The notes beneath the pieces are model-generated. The model was not told the DNA's origin, ran no database searches, and was given only the letters and a program-made list of their open reading frames with translations. Shown here piece by piece: positions 14,618 to 23,244 of a stretch of 64,000 nucleotides of DNA. The position numbers and the translations under genes were made by a program. Origin of the DNA: CAYUPI01 sp964446585 (GTDB lineage Bacteria; Verrucomicrobiota; Verrucomicrobiia; Limisphaerales; UBA8199); assembly GCA_964446585.1 (NCBI GenBank), contig CAYUPI010000012.1, positions 1-64,000 on the forward strand, written 5' to 3'. Position 1 is the first letter of the stretch. Each line of letters starts with the position of its first letter.

Positions 14618-17181
14618 TTGGCGCCTCCGTTCTGATGTTCGGTCAGTTGGCTGACGACCAGATTCAACTCGGCCACGGTTTTCTTCAACGTCGCGTTTTC
14701 CGCGCGCAATTCGCGCAACGCCTCGACCAACAACGCGTCGAATTCAAAAGGCAAACTGAGACTCTTGACCCGACCATGGGGCGTGAGCGCCGAGTCATGC
14801 TCGGCGGCGGGCACCTCCCTGACCCAGTGCGGGAACACTTGCTCGACGTCCTGCGCGAGGAAACCTGTCTGCCGGTTAGTTTGGTTGGCGTGGTCGGCGG
14901 GGTTGACCCAATCGAAACTCACGCCGCGCAGTTGCGCGAGCTTGTCCAGCGCGCCGCTCAACGGCTGGACATTTTTCTTCACGCGGGCATCGGAACTATT
15001 GGCCCAGGAACCGCCATTGGGCTTAGCGGCGGAGTCCGCGGCGAGTTGTAACTGGTAAGTTGGGCTTGTGAGGCCGATGCCAACATTGTTGCCCGTGGGA
15101 TTGAGCGCCAGCGCGCCGCCGTAGCTTTGAATCCATTTGTAGCCGCTGGTGCCGTAGGTACCCAGGAGCAGTCCGTTATTTTGGCTCGGCAGCGAGTTGG
15201 TGGGGGCGGCCGCCGGCCCCAAAATATGCAGCGGGGCGGCGGGATTGGGAGCGCTGATGCCTATGTTGCCGTTGGTGGCTAGCTTCATCACCTCGACATT
15301 ATTCACGCGAAATTGGAGCTCGTGATTGCTGGTGGTGCCGATGATGCCGCGGTGCTCGTTATCACTGGCTTCGACCTGCACTTCGACGCGATTGGCTGAG
15401 TAGGTAGTTCCGTTTCCGGCGAGGCAGAGAAAGGCTGCGCGGCCCGCGGAATTTGTGTCTTCAATAGCGCAGCGTTGCGCGGAAAAATTGATGGCGGGCG
15501 CCGCGAGGGTGGAGCCGATATGCAACGGATAGAGGGGCTGGTTAAGACCGACGCCGACCCCGCCGGAGGCGCGGATCAGGAACTGATCTGCCCCCGTCGA
15601 AACGAACTCAGAACCGCTGTCGTCGGACCAAACAAACGTTCCGTGATTGGTCGCCCAGGCGCGAAAGCCTGCGGCAAAGCTAAAGTTACCACCGGCGAAA
15701 TTGCCTGCTCCTCCCGGAACCACGGCGCTCATTCCGTCAGCTACGTTAGCCCAGAACGCCCCGCCGTTCGGAAAGATGGCCGTGACTCCACCGCCGCCCA
15801 CAGTCGCTCCGGGCGCCCAGGCCATGTTTCCGTTTCCACCAGCCACTGTGGAAAAGGGACTGGTTGCCTGGTTTCCAACGCCCCCGCTTACGGTCGCCCC
15901 TTGATTGAGAGATAGATTTGTGATCGCACCGGCGATGTTGTCGGCTCCGCCAGCAATAACGCTATACGATGCCAGCACGGAATTGTTGTAGCCTCCGCCG
16001 ATGGTGACCCCCACCGCGCCGGAGGTTGCGACGTTGTTCGACCAGCCGCCAATGACGTTGCCTCCTCCCGTGCCGGCCGTCGGCTCGAGGCGTAGTGCCC
16101 GCGTGCCGTTTACCTTCAACTCCAATGGCTGATTGTCACTGGTGCCTAAAAAATCGGCGGCGGTCGTGCCGGCATTGCCGCCAAGCTTCCAAACGTTCGT
16201 CAGCCCCCCGCCGTTGCCGCTGAAGCTGCCGTACGCGTTGCTGAACGTCACCAAGCCGCTGAACACCTGGGCGGAACCGAGCCGAGCGATATTAGTGGAG
16301 AGTTGCGAGTCTGAGATTGCTCCGCTGAAGGCGCCCGCGGCATTAGCAAACATGGAGTAAGGGGTCGGCGTAATCTGGTGCCGCGGTGAGAGCGTAGTGA
16401 AGGCACCGCCGCCGTTGGTTCGCACGCCGATTTCCAGCCACCGGGCAGCGCCTGGAAGCAGCGCGCCGAAGTCCAGCGTCGCGATGAAGAGGCCGTTGCT
16501 GACAGCCGTCGGCGAGTTGGTGATGAAGGTGCCGATTTGGTTGGCGCCGCTGCTCTCGTAGTAAAGGCCAAAACGCAAGTCGTAGGTGCCGTTGGCCACA
16601 TTCGTGCCGCTGGCCAAGCGTCCTTGATAGGTAAAGGCGGTCAGATTCGGCTGCGCATTCACCTGGGAGCGAATCTCGCCGCCGGGAAAAGGGGCAGTAT
16701 GGATGTTCACGTACAGCAGTCCGGAGCGCAAATAGCCCAACTGCGCAGCACTCAGAGCGGCTGTTATTCCAGAAATTGTTCCCGCCGTCCCTCCCGAAAT
16801 GGTTAAAGTGATGAGCACGCCCGCGTTGACACCGGGCGTTGCAGGGCCGTGAATGTGCGCACCTGTGGCATTGCCGCTCAGGCCCTGAAAGGTGATGCCG
16901 TAACTTAGAGTGTGATCCATATTCAATATCAGATAGCCCGATCCAGTCGCCGTGCTTCCATTGGGGGGAACCTCTTGGGCCGCGCTCAAGCTAACGGCAT
17001 AGAACTCCTGGGCGTGACTGCAAAACGAACCACCCAGAAGGAAAGCGGCGATAAGCCACGCGTGAAGGTGAGGGAAGATGGAGTATTTCTCCATTTCTAC
17101 TCGAATGTTCTTTCGGGATTGCGCCATGCGAGCCACAACAAGCGGCCCGGCCGGCAGTTGAATTGTGAATTTGGTTTTCAT
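14614..17181 (-). CDS. CHRD-domain S74-chaperone surface protein 2 (855 aa)
   Basis: After a signal peptide (LIAAFLLGGSFCSHAQ) comes a CHRD domain at about residues 60-165 (SAAQEVPPNG, GAHIHGPA, GLLYVNIHTAPFPGGEIRSQ). Then follow the shared AFTYQGRLASGTNVANG module, YadA-like roll repeats (TIGGGYNNSVLAS, TVSGGVGNQA) and a C-terminal S74 chaperone (SSDARVKKNVQPLSGALDKL, TGFLAQDVEQVFP) with a heptad tail. Its S74 domain is of a different subtype from the two neighbours. The fusion of a CHRD domain to a fibre is unusual. AAAAGGA lies before the ATG at 17181; an alternative start at 17094 gives a more normal signal peptide. It is 13 bases after the upstream gene. Confidence 0.85.
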   Translation of the reverse strand: MKTKFTIQLPAGPLVVARMAQSRKNIRVEMEKYSIFPHLHAWLIAAFLLGGSFCSHAQEFYAVSLSAAQEVPPNGSTATGSGYLILNMDHTLSYGITFQGLSGNATGAHIHGPATPGVNAGVLITLTISGGTAGTISGITAALSAAQLGYLRSGLLYVNIHTAPFPGGEIRSQVNAQPNLTAFTYQGRLASGTNVANGTYDLRFGLYYESSGANQIGTFITNSPTAVSNGLFIATLDFGALLPGAARWLEIGVRTNGGGAFTTLSPRHQITPTPYSMFANAAGAFSGAISDSQLSTNIARLGSAQVFSGLVTFSNAYGSFSGNGGGLTNVWKLGGNAGTTAADFLGTSDNQPLELKVNGTRALRLEPTAGTGGGNVIGGWSNNVATSGAVGVTIGGGYNNSVLASYSVIAGGADNIAGAITNLSLNQGATVSGGVGNQATSPFSTVAGGNGNMAWAPGATVGGGGVTAIFPNGGAFWANVADGMSAVVPGGAGNFAGGNFSFAAGFRAWATNHGTFVWSDDSGSEFVSTGADQFLIRASGGVGVGLNQPLYPLHIGSTLAAPAINFSAQRCAIEDTNSAGRAAFLCLAGNGTTYSANRVEVQVEASDNEHRGIIGTTSNHELQFRVNNVEVMKLATNGNIGISAPNPAAPLHILGPAAAPTNSLPSQNNGLLLGTYGTSGYKWIQSYGGALALNPTGNNVGIGLTSPTYQLQLAADSAAKPNGGSWANSSDARVKKNVQPLSGALDKLAQLRGVSFDWVNPADHANQTNRQTGFLAQDVEQVFPHWVREVPAAEHDSALTPHGRVKSLSLPFEFDALLVEALRELRAENATLKKTVAELNLVVSQLTEHQNGGAK

Positions 17182-17194
17182 GGCAGAGTCCTTT

Positions 17195-19378
17195 TCAATT
17201 CGACGTTTGGCTGAGAAAGATTTGTTCCAGAGCGTCGAGGCGTTGCTTCAACACCGCGTTCTCCGCGTCTCTGCGTTTCAACTCGTCCGCGAGCTTCTCG
17301 TTCAATCCCTGAATCGCCGCCAGGGCCACGCCGTCCGGGTCCACTGTGGTGATCGTCCGGTCGCTGCCGCCCAGGCCGAACGCGGCGTAAAAATCCTGCG
17401 CCGTCGGTCCGAGGTGCGAACCGTCATGCATCGTTTTGTAATTCCAGCGCGAAATGGGTAGCGCCGCCACCTTGTCCAGAATTTCCCGAGGCGAGACCGC
17501 GATGAAGTTCTCCTTGGCGTTGCAGTCGCTGGTGGTAACGAACGCCGTGGCGGAGACGCCGCCGGCCACGTGCAGTTTGTTGGTCGGTTGGTTCAAGCCA
17601 ATGCCCACACCGCCCGTGGCGCGAAGAAGAAACTGATTCGTGCCGGTCGTGGCAAAATCCGCCTCGGTCGAATCGGCCCAGACGAATGCGCCCGAATGGT
17701 TGGCCTTGGCACGATGGCCGGCTGCGAAACTATTTTGAGCGGCCGCATTGAGATCGCCGCCGGGAATGACCGCGTAAGGCCCGGAGATCGAGTTGGAGTA
17801 GCCGCCTGCAATGGTTGAGTCATAGGCATTGTTCTGAAGGGTGTTGTGGTAGCCGCCACCGATGACCGCGGCGCTGGCGTTCGTGCCGATGGTGTTGCCC
17901 GTGCCGCCGCCAATGGCCGCGACCTGCGCGTTGGTTAGGATGCTGTTGAAGGAACCGCCGGCGATGCTGGATTCCAGGGCGGTGATCTGAATGACATTGT
18001 GGTGGCCCCCGCCGATGGTCGCGTCGGTCGCGCCGGTTTGAATGGCATTGGTCTCGCCGCCGCTGATCAGCGCGCCTGCGCTGGACACCAGGTTGGACTG
18101 CCCGCCGCCGATGACCGAGCTGGAGCCGTTGGCGGTGTTATAAGCGCCGCCGCCGACGTGGGCAAAAGCCGCGGCGGTGTTGCCGTGGCCGCCGCCGACG
18201 CTGGCATAGTTGCCGGTGGTTTGGTTAATCGAACCGCTGGTGCCGCCGCCGGCGATGACGGAGCTGAAGCTGGCGGAGGCAATGTTCTGGGAGTAACCTC
18301 CGATGAGATTGGCCGCGCCCGCGCCGTTGGGCTCGAACCGCAAAGCGCGCACGCCATTGACCTTTAACTCCAGCGGTTGGTTGTCGGTGGTGCCAATGAA
18401 ATGCGTGCCGGGGAGCGTGCCGCTGTTGCCGGTTGACTTCCACGCGTTGCTTAACGCGGCGCCGGGCACGCCGCCACTGCTGATCTGATTGGCGTCGAGC
18501 GAAGTCAAGCCCGCGCCGCTGCCGCTGAAACTGTTGGCGGCGTTGTTGAAGGTGACCGCGTTGGGGTAGGCGCCGACGAGCGCCGCCCCAGGTACCCCGC
18601 CACTGGAAAGTTGGGAGGCATTGAGGCCCGTCAGTCCCGCGCCGCTGCCGCTGAAACTATTGGCGGCGTTGTTGAAGGTGACCGCGTTGGGGTAGGTGCC
18701 GACGAGCGCCGCCCCCGGTACCCCGCCACTGGAAAGTTGGGAGGCATTGAGGCCCGTCAGTCCCGCGCCGCTGCCGCTGTAGCTGTTGGCGGGGTTGTTG
18801 AACGTGACTGCGCTTGAATACGTGCCGGCCAGGCCCGTCGCCGGAACCGTCCCGGTCAGGTTGCTGGCAGTGATGGCATAGGGCGTCGGCGTGAGCTGTT
18901 GCCGCGGATTCAACGTCGTGAACGCGCCCGTGCCGTTGGTGCGCACCGCGGTTTCCAGCCAGCGATCCGCGCCAGGAAAGTTCGCGCCGAAGTCGAGGGT
19001 GGTGGTAAAAAGACCGTTGGTCACGCCCACGGCGGCGTTGGTGATCGGCCCCGCCACGCCCGGCACTCCGCCGCTGTTCACGCTGAACAGCGTAAAGACG
19101 AGGTCGTAGCGGCCATTGGCTACGTTGGTGCCGCTGGCCAATCGGCCGTGGTAGGTGAAGGCGGTCCCTTGCGCCCAAGTTGAGAGTTGAGGGTTGAGGG
19201 CTAAGAGCAACAGCAAAAATCCGAAGACCGGATTCCGAAATCCGAAAGCAGATCGAGCTCCGAAATCCAAATGGTTGAGTGGTCGCAGCCGGTCCCGTTC
19301 GGACTTCGGCCTTCGTCCGGCGAGGCAGGACTTCGGGCCTCGGCCTTCGGATTTCGGATTTTGCATTTTGGTTTTCAT
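17195..19378 (-). CDS. S74-chaperone 'tail fiber' surface protein 3 (727 aa)
   Basis: This has the same plan as protein 1: signal peptide (FLLLLLALNPQLSTWAQ), GTAFTYHGRLASGTNVANG module, three near-identical repeats of about 44 residues with GLTGLNASQLSSGGVPGAA and NAVTFNNAANSFSGSG, a long YadA-like roll (VIGGGQSNLVS, TIGGGHHNVIQ, AIGGGTGN) and a C-terminal S74 chaperone nearly identical to that of protein 1 (SDCNAKENF, SPREILDKVAALPISRWNYK). Its catalytic-site phrase reads SDCNAK where protein 1 has SDRNAK. The signal peptide is preceded by 47 residues encoded by a TTCGGATTTCGG-type repeat. First gene of the fibre operon; the product is probably exported and trimeric. Confidence 0.85.
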   Translation of the reverse strand: MKTKMQNPKSEGRGPKSCLAGRRPKSERDRLRPLNHLDFGARSAFGFRNPVFGFLLLLLALNPQLSTWAQGTAFTYHGRLASGTNVANGRYDLVFTLFSVNSGGVPGVAGPITNAAVGVTNGLFTTTLDFGANFPGADRWLETAVRTNGTGAFTTLNPRQQLTPTPYAITASNLTGTVPATGLAGTYSSAVTFNNPANSYSGSGAGLTGLNASQLSSGGVPGAALVGTYPNAVTFNNAANSFSGSGAGLTGLNASQLSSGGVPGAALVGAYPNAVTFNNAANSFSGSGAGLTSLDANQISSGGVPGAALSNAWKSTGNSGTLPGTHFIGTTDNQPLELKVNGVRALRFEPNGAGAANLIGGYSQNIASASFSSVIAGGGTSGSINQTTGNYASVGGGHGNTAAAFAHVGGGAYNTANGSSSVIGGGQSNLVSSAGALISGGETNAIQTGATDATIGGGHHNVIQITALESSIAGGSFNSILTNAQVAAIGGGTGNTIGTNASAAVIGGGYHNTLQNNAYDSTIAGGYSNSISGPYAVIPGGDLNAAAQNSFAAGHRAKANHSGAFVWADSTEADFATTGTNQFLLRATGGVGIGLNQPTNKLHVAGGVSATAFVTTSDCNAKENFIAVSPREILDKVAALPISRWNYKTMHDGSHLGPTAQDFYAAFGLGGSDRTITTVDPDGVALAAIQGLNEKLADELKRRDAENAVLKQRLDALEQIFLSQTSN
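19205..19370. repeat. TTCGGATTTCGG-type dispersed repeat inside a gene start
   Basis: The stretch contains AAATCCGAAG, TTCCGAAATCCGAAAG on one side and CTTCGGCCTTCG, CCTTCGGATTTCGGATTTTG on the other, forming imperfect inverted pairs. It encodes the odd PKSEGRGPKS/GRRPKSERDR leader in front of the signal peptide of the S74 protein at 17195-19378. Repeats of this wording are frequent in Verrucomicrobiota genomes. Confidence 0.6.
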
Positions 19379-19520
19379 GACTGTTTTCTTTTCAACTGGG
19401 TTTGGCCTGAACGATAATTCAGAGTTTGGCTTTCATCGTCGTCGTATGGAACGGGTTTCAGTTTGGAAGTTGTTCTCAGGTTCGTCGTTTTCTATTCATC
19501 ATTCCGAATCGACTGATCGA

Positions 19521-19778
19521 TCAACGACCGGGTGAATGACAGAGACTCGAGCAGAGATCGTGGCAATAGGTTTTCGATCCGCCGAAGCTCAGACATTGCT
19601 TGATACAAGGTCCCACGCAGTTTTTTGCGTTTTCTCCGTGTATCGCCTCGGCCTTGTTCGGCAGCCCCAGTATCGCCAGCGCGACGCCCGCGAGGCCGAC
19701 CCCGAAGCGCCGCAACGCCTGCCGGCGCGTGACCGATTGGGCCAGGCCCTTGCTCAGTTCATCGAATTTATTGTTCAT
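19521..19778 (-). CDS. Tat-exported six-cysteine small protein B (85 aa)
   Basis: A paralogue of the proteins at 9436 and 19880. The leader MNNKFDELSKGLAQSVTRRQ is followed by RFGVGLAGVALAILG and a predicted signal-peptidase site after KAEA. The mature chain of about 38 residues has six cysteines spaced C-x3-C-x3-C-x9-C-x3-C-x3-C. The ATG at 19778 is chosen because it aligns the leader with its paralogues. It lies 101 bases downstream of protein C on the same strand and upstream of the fibre operon. Tat export implies folding, and perhaps metal loading, before secretion. Function unknown. Confidence 0.82.
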   Translation of the reverse strand: MNNKFDELSKGLAQSVTRRQALRRFGVGLAGVALAILGLPNKAEAIHGENAKNCVGPCIKQCLSFGGSKTYCHDLCSSLCHSPGR

Positions 19779-19879
19779 TACTTTCCATTTGTTGCACTTG
19801 GTTGTTTCCTTGATCGTTCCTCGCTCGCGGGACGGAAATGATTTGACTCGCGCACGAAGGATTGATCGTGCTGGCCTGG

Positions 19880-20107
19880 TCATCCGCAGGCCGCCTTACA
19901 GGAGGGGCGACAGAATCTCCGGGGATATCCAGAATCCCGGCAGCGGTTCATGCACTCCCCCATACAACCGCTGGCTTCGGCCCTGTTCGCCAGCCCGAAG
20001 CAGGCCAGCGCAATTCCCGCCAGCCCAATGCCAACGCGCCCCAACGCCTGCCGGCGCGTGACGGATTGGGCCAGGCTCCTGGTGAGTTCATCGAATTTCT
20101 GGTTCAT
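19880..20107 (-). CDS. Tat-exported six-cysteine small protein C (75 aa)
   Basis: The third member of the family. MNQKFDELTRSLAQSVTRRQ leader, hydrophobic VGIGLAGIALACFG, cleavage likely after RAEA, then a mature chain of about 30 residues with C-x3-C-x3-C-x9-C-x3-C-x3-C (CMGECMNRC ... CRPSCKAAC). AAGGGA lies seven bases before the ATG at 20107, which decides the start over an upstream in-frame ATG at 20122. The short basic, Cys-rich chain resembles neither bacteriocins nor ferredoxins closely. A helical hairpin with three disulfides, or a copper-binding cluster as in Tat-exported Csp1 proteins, are the two readings considered. Confidence 0.82.
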   Translation of the reverse strand: MNQKFDELTRSLAQSVTRRQALGRVGIGLAGIALACFGLANRAEASGCMGECMNRCRDSGYPRRFCRPSCKAACG

Positions 20108-20284
20108 AATTTGTCCCTTCATTGATTTGTTTCTTGCAAGCCCGAAGGCTTTTCTAACTTGGGTGTATGTCCTACGTTCTCAAGGCACTCGTTTCCGATG
20201 ACGAAAATCACTCCTTATCGAGTCCACTCCGGTGTCTGAGAGCATTAGACAAATCCGTAAATCCGATCATAACAGGCTTTATTG

Positions 20285-20316
20285 ATCCATGCGCTCTTTG
20301 GAGGGTGGATTCCCTC
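20285..20316 (-). promoter_or_regulatory. Shared motif upstream of the six-Cys genes (candidate ECF promoter)
   Basis: On the minus strand the sequence reads GAGGGAA, 14 bases, AGCGCATGGAT. The same pair with a 13-base spacer lies upstream of the kinase at 23202-23232. The site is between the kinase stop and the start of protein C, about 180 bases before its ATG. A -35/-10 pair for the ECF sigma factor of this locus is the simplest reading; an operator is an alternative. Confidence 0.45.
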
Positions 20317-20377
20317 AGCAAAAAGGGAATTTCTTGAAGCGAAGTTTGGAGTCCGTCCCTGCTAGCTGCCGATCGGG

Positions 20378-23188
20378 CTACTTCGGCGCGGCATTGGTGG
20401 GTGTGGCCCGGCTGGACGCGCGAGGCCCGGATTCGTAAGAATTAAGCTTCTGTTTCCATTGGTCTGCTTCTACGGTGCGGCCAGTGCGTTCGTAGAATCT
20501 GATCAAGTCCTGGGCGGCACTCCAAAGACACGGCTGGGCTGACGGTGGCATCCTGTCCACGCTTTCCGCTCGCTCTTTCAAGCCTTGGCAGCCAGCCACC
20601 AACAGCGGCTCGGCCTCGGCGTATTTGCCCTGGTCCAACAAGAGCCCCCCCAGATAGCTCCGGCAATGGAACGTCTTCCAATCCTCGGGCAGTTTCTTTT
20701 CGCGGATTGCCAAGGCTTCGCGGGCCAACGGTTCGGCCTCGGCAAACTTGCCTTGCAGGCGCAGCGTCCCCACTAACGGACCGATGGCGTCTGCCAGAAA
20801 AATATTGTCTGACGCCAACATAACCCGCCGTCGCCGCAGCCGCTCACGATAAAGGTCCTCAGCCTCGGCAAGACGGCCTTGCGAGCGGAGGATGCCTGCC
20901 AGATTATCGAGCGAATTGGCCACATTGTGATGGTCTTCGGGCAGCACTCTGCGGCGCATCGCCAGGGCCGCGCGCTGCATCGCTTCGGCTTCGGCCAGCT
21001 TGCCCTGGGATTGCAGGGTGAGCGATAGGCTATCCATTGCACCGGCAACACTGGGGTGGTCTTGCCCGACCAGTCTCTGCCACATCGCCAACGCCTGGCA
21101 TTGGACGGCTTCGGCCTCGGCGAGCTTGGCTTCGGCCCACAAGATGTCTCCCAGATTGACCAGACACCTGGCGACATAAGGATGTTCTTCGCCTACGCTC
21201 CCAATATAGGCCTCCAACGCACCGCACATGACTGACTCGGCTTCCGTCAGCTTGCTCTGGTCTGTCAGCGCCACGGCCAGCGCATGCATTGTGGCGGCTT
21301 CTGCGGTTGCGTCTTTCACGGGCATTTTCTTCAATAGCGCCTGAGCGCCGCGCAAGGTGACTTCAGCCTCGGCCATCCGGCCTTGCCAGTAAAGCGTCAG
21401 GCCTAAAGTGCGCAGCGAGGTTGCCACGTCCGGATGATCCTCGCCGAAAATCTTTCTCTGAATCCCCAGCGCCTCGGCTGCTGCAGCCTCAGCCTCGATC
21501 AGCTTGCCTCGGTCGCAAAGGGCAGCGCTAAGCCAATTGAGCGTCAACGCCACCGCGGGATGCTGGGCGCCCAGCCCCGCGCGCTGGAGCGCCAGGGCCC
21601 GGCGGTGCATCTCCTCGGCCCGGTCATACTGCCCAAGCTCCAGATAGACCTTGCCCATGGTGTTCCGCAATTCCGCCTCAACCAGTGGCTCATCGGCCAA
21701 CTCCTGGCCGACGCGTTGAGCGGTCTTGTCCAAAATCTCACGCAACATTTTGGTGTCGCGACCCACCGCCACCGACGGACCAACGCTTTGCAGCATGCCC
21801 TCCAGAAACCGGGCCACATGCTGGCTCTTGGCAGCTTCGGTTTGCGCTTTGTTCTCGCCGGTCTGGGCTTGCTGGCGCAATCGAGTTTGCGCGCCCTCGG
21901 CTCGCGTGGCGCGCACCGCCTGCCACGTGCTCATGACGACGCCGGCGACAAGCACTGCGGCCGTGGTGGCGCCCCCAGCGAAGATCAACTTGTTCCGCCG
22001 AATTAATTTCCGAAAGCGATAAAGCTGACTCGGTGGCCGGGCAACTACAGGCTCGTTATGGAGATAACGCTGAATGTCCCTCGCCAGGCCGTTGGCGGTT
22101 TCATAACGACGGGCGCGGTCCTTTTCCAGACACTTCATCACGATCCAGTCAAGGTCAGGGTCGAGGGCCGAGGGTCGAGGGTCGAGTTGAGGTGCCGAAC
22201 CGCCTGGGGCTGCCTTTTTCAGGCGCGTACTCGGTCGAACCGGCACGATTTCGCGAATCGTGCGGCACATTTCATCGAGTCCGGCTTTGAGAAGTTCATT
22301 CGTATCAAAGGGCGTCTTGCCGGTGAGCAATTCATATAAAAGCACGCCCAGGCTGTAGATATCGCTGCGCGTATCGACATCCAGACTGGTCATGACGGCC
22401 TGCTCGGGACTCATGTAGGCCGGCGTGCCGACGAACTGATGAAATTCGGTGAATACTGTCAGGTCAGTAAGACGCTGGCCGGACGTGGCCTTGGCGATGC
22501 CAAAATCAATCACTTTGGGCACCGCTAAGCCGTCATTGACAGTAACCAGAATGTTCGAAGGCTTGATGTCTCGATGGATGATTCCCTTTTGGTGAGCGTG
22601 TTGGATGGACTGACAGACCCTGATGAATAGCGCCAGCCGCTCTCGAGTCGGCAGGTTGTTCTCAACGCAATAGTGAGTGATTTTGACGCCGCGGACCAAT
22701 TCCATCACGAAGTAAGGCCGGCCGGTTTCGGTCGCGCCCGCGTCGAACACCTTCGCGATATTTCCATGGTCCATTATTGCCAGGGCCTGGCGCTCGGCCT
22801 CGAAGCGCGCGATAACGCTCCGGGTATCCATTCCCAGCTTGATGACCTTCAGCGCCACTCGTCGGCGAACCGGCTCCTCCTGTTCGGCCATATAGACCAC
22901 GCCGCAGCCGCCCTCGCCGATTTGCTCCAACAGCTTATAGCGGCCGATGCGATCGCCGGCTTTTTGGGTCGCGACCAGAGGAGACCCGGCCTTCGCTGCG
23001 GCGGAGCCTGGCGTTTGCTCCAGGAACTCCCCCGCCTGTTGTTGCGCGAGAAGGAGTGATTCGAGTTGTTCGCCGAGGGCGGGTTCAGTCAGGCAACACT
23101 GACCGACGAATTGGGCGCGCTGCTTGGCGGACTCATACGCCAGCGCCTGGCTGAACAATTCGATCAGCCGATCTGAATCCGGATTCAT
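20378..23188 (-). CDS. Ser/Thr protein kinase with C-terminal TPR repeats (936 aa)
   Basis: A Hanks-type kinase. Gly loop IGEGGCG (about residue 90), VALK lysine, HRDIKPSNIL catalytic loop, DFGIA, and GTPAYMSPEQA are all intact, so it should be active. A membrane segment at about residue 410 (AGGATTAAVLVAGVVM) is followed by 11 or so kinesin-light-chain-type TPRs (for example GKLIEAEAAAAEALGIQRK, GEDHPDVATSLRTLG), presumably outside the cytoplasm. About 80 residues precede the kinase domain, typical of planctomycete and verrucomicrobial kinases cotranscribed with ECF sigma genes. The sigma gene ends 56 bases upstream, so the two probably form one signalling unit. Confidence 0.92.
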   Translation of the reverse strand: MNPDSDRLIELFSQALAYESAKQRAQFVGQCCLTEPALGEQLESLLLAQQQAGEFLEQTPGSAAAKAGSPLVATQKAGDRIGRYKLLEQIGEGGCGVVYMAEQEEPVRRRVALKVIKLGMDTRSVIARFEAERQALAIMDHGNIAKVFDAGATETGRPYFVMELVRGVKITHYCVENNLPTRERLALFIRVCQSIQHAHQKGIIHRDIKPSNILVTVNDGLAVPKVIDFGIAKATSGQRLTDLTVFTEFHQFVGTPAYMSPEQAVMTSLDVDTRSDIYSLGVLLYELLTGKTPFDTNELLKAGLDEMCRTIREIVPVRPSTRLKKAAPGGSAPQLDPRPSALDPDLDWIVMKCLEKDRARRYETANGLARDIQRYLHNEPVVARPPSQLYRFRKLIRRNKLIFAGGATTAAVLVAGVVMSTWQAVRATRAEGAQTRLRQQAQTGENKAQTEAAKSQHVARFLEGMLQSVGPSVAVGRDTKMLREILDKTAQRVGQELADEPLVEAELRNTMGKVYLELGQYDRAEEMHRRALALQRAGLGAQHPAVALTLNWLSAALCDRGKLIEAEAAAAEALGIQRKIFGEDHPDVATSLRTLGLTLYWQGRMAEAEVTLRGAQALLKKMPVKDATAEAATMHALAVALTDQSKLTEAESVMCGALEAYIGSVGEEHPYVARCLVNLGDILWAEAKLAEAEAVQCQALAMWQRLVGQDHPSVAGAMDSLSLTLQSQGKLAEAEAMQRAALAMRRRVLPEDHHNVANSLDNLAGILRSQGRLAEAEDLYRERLRRRRVMLASDNIFLADAIGPLVGTLRLQGKFAEAEPLAREALAIREKKLPEDWKTFHCRSYLGGLLLDQGKYAEAEPLLVAGCQGLKERAESVDRMPPSAQPCLWSAAQDLIRFYERTGRTVEADQWKQKLNSYESGPRASSRATPTNAAPK

Positions 23189-23201
23189 ATTGACTGTACC
23201 T

Positions 23202-23232
23202 ATCCATGCGCTTTTGCACCCTGGTTTCCCTC
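23202..23232 (-). promoter_or_regulatory. Shared motif upstream of the kinase gene
   Basis: The minus strand reads GAGGGAA, 13 bases, AGCGCATGGAT, ending 14 bases before the kinase ATG at 23188. It matches the site at 20285-20316. If it is a promoter, transcription would start very close to the ATG, giving a short leader; if an operator, it could control both transcripts. Confidence 0.4.
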
Positions 23233-23244
23233 AAAAAATCTGCG

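Noticed and set aside
11307..19378. Prophage because of 'tail fiber' and S74 domains
   Set aside because: All genes carry signal peptides, are in a sigma/kinase neighbourhood and no capsid, portal, terminase or tail genes are present.
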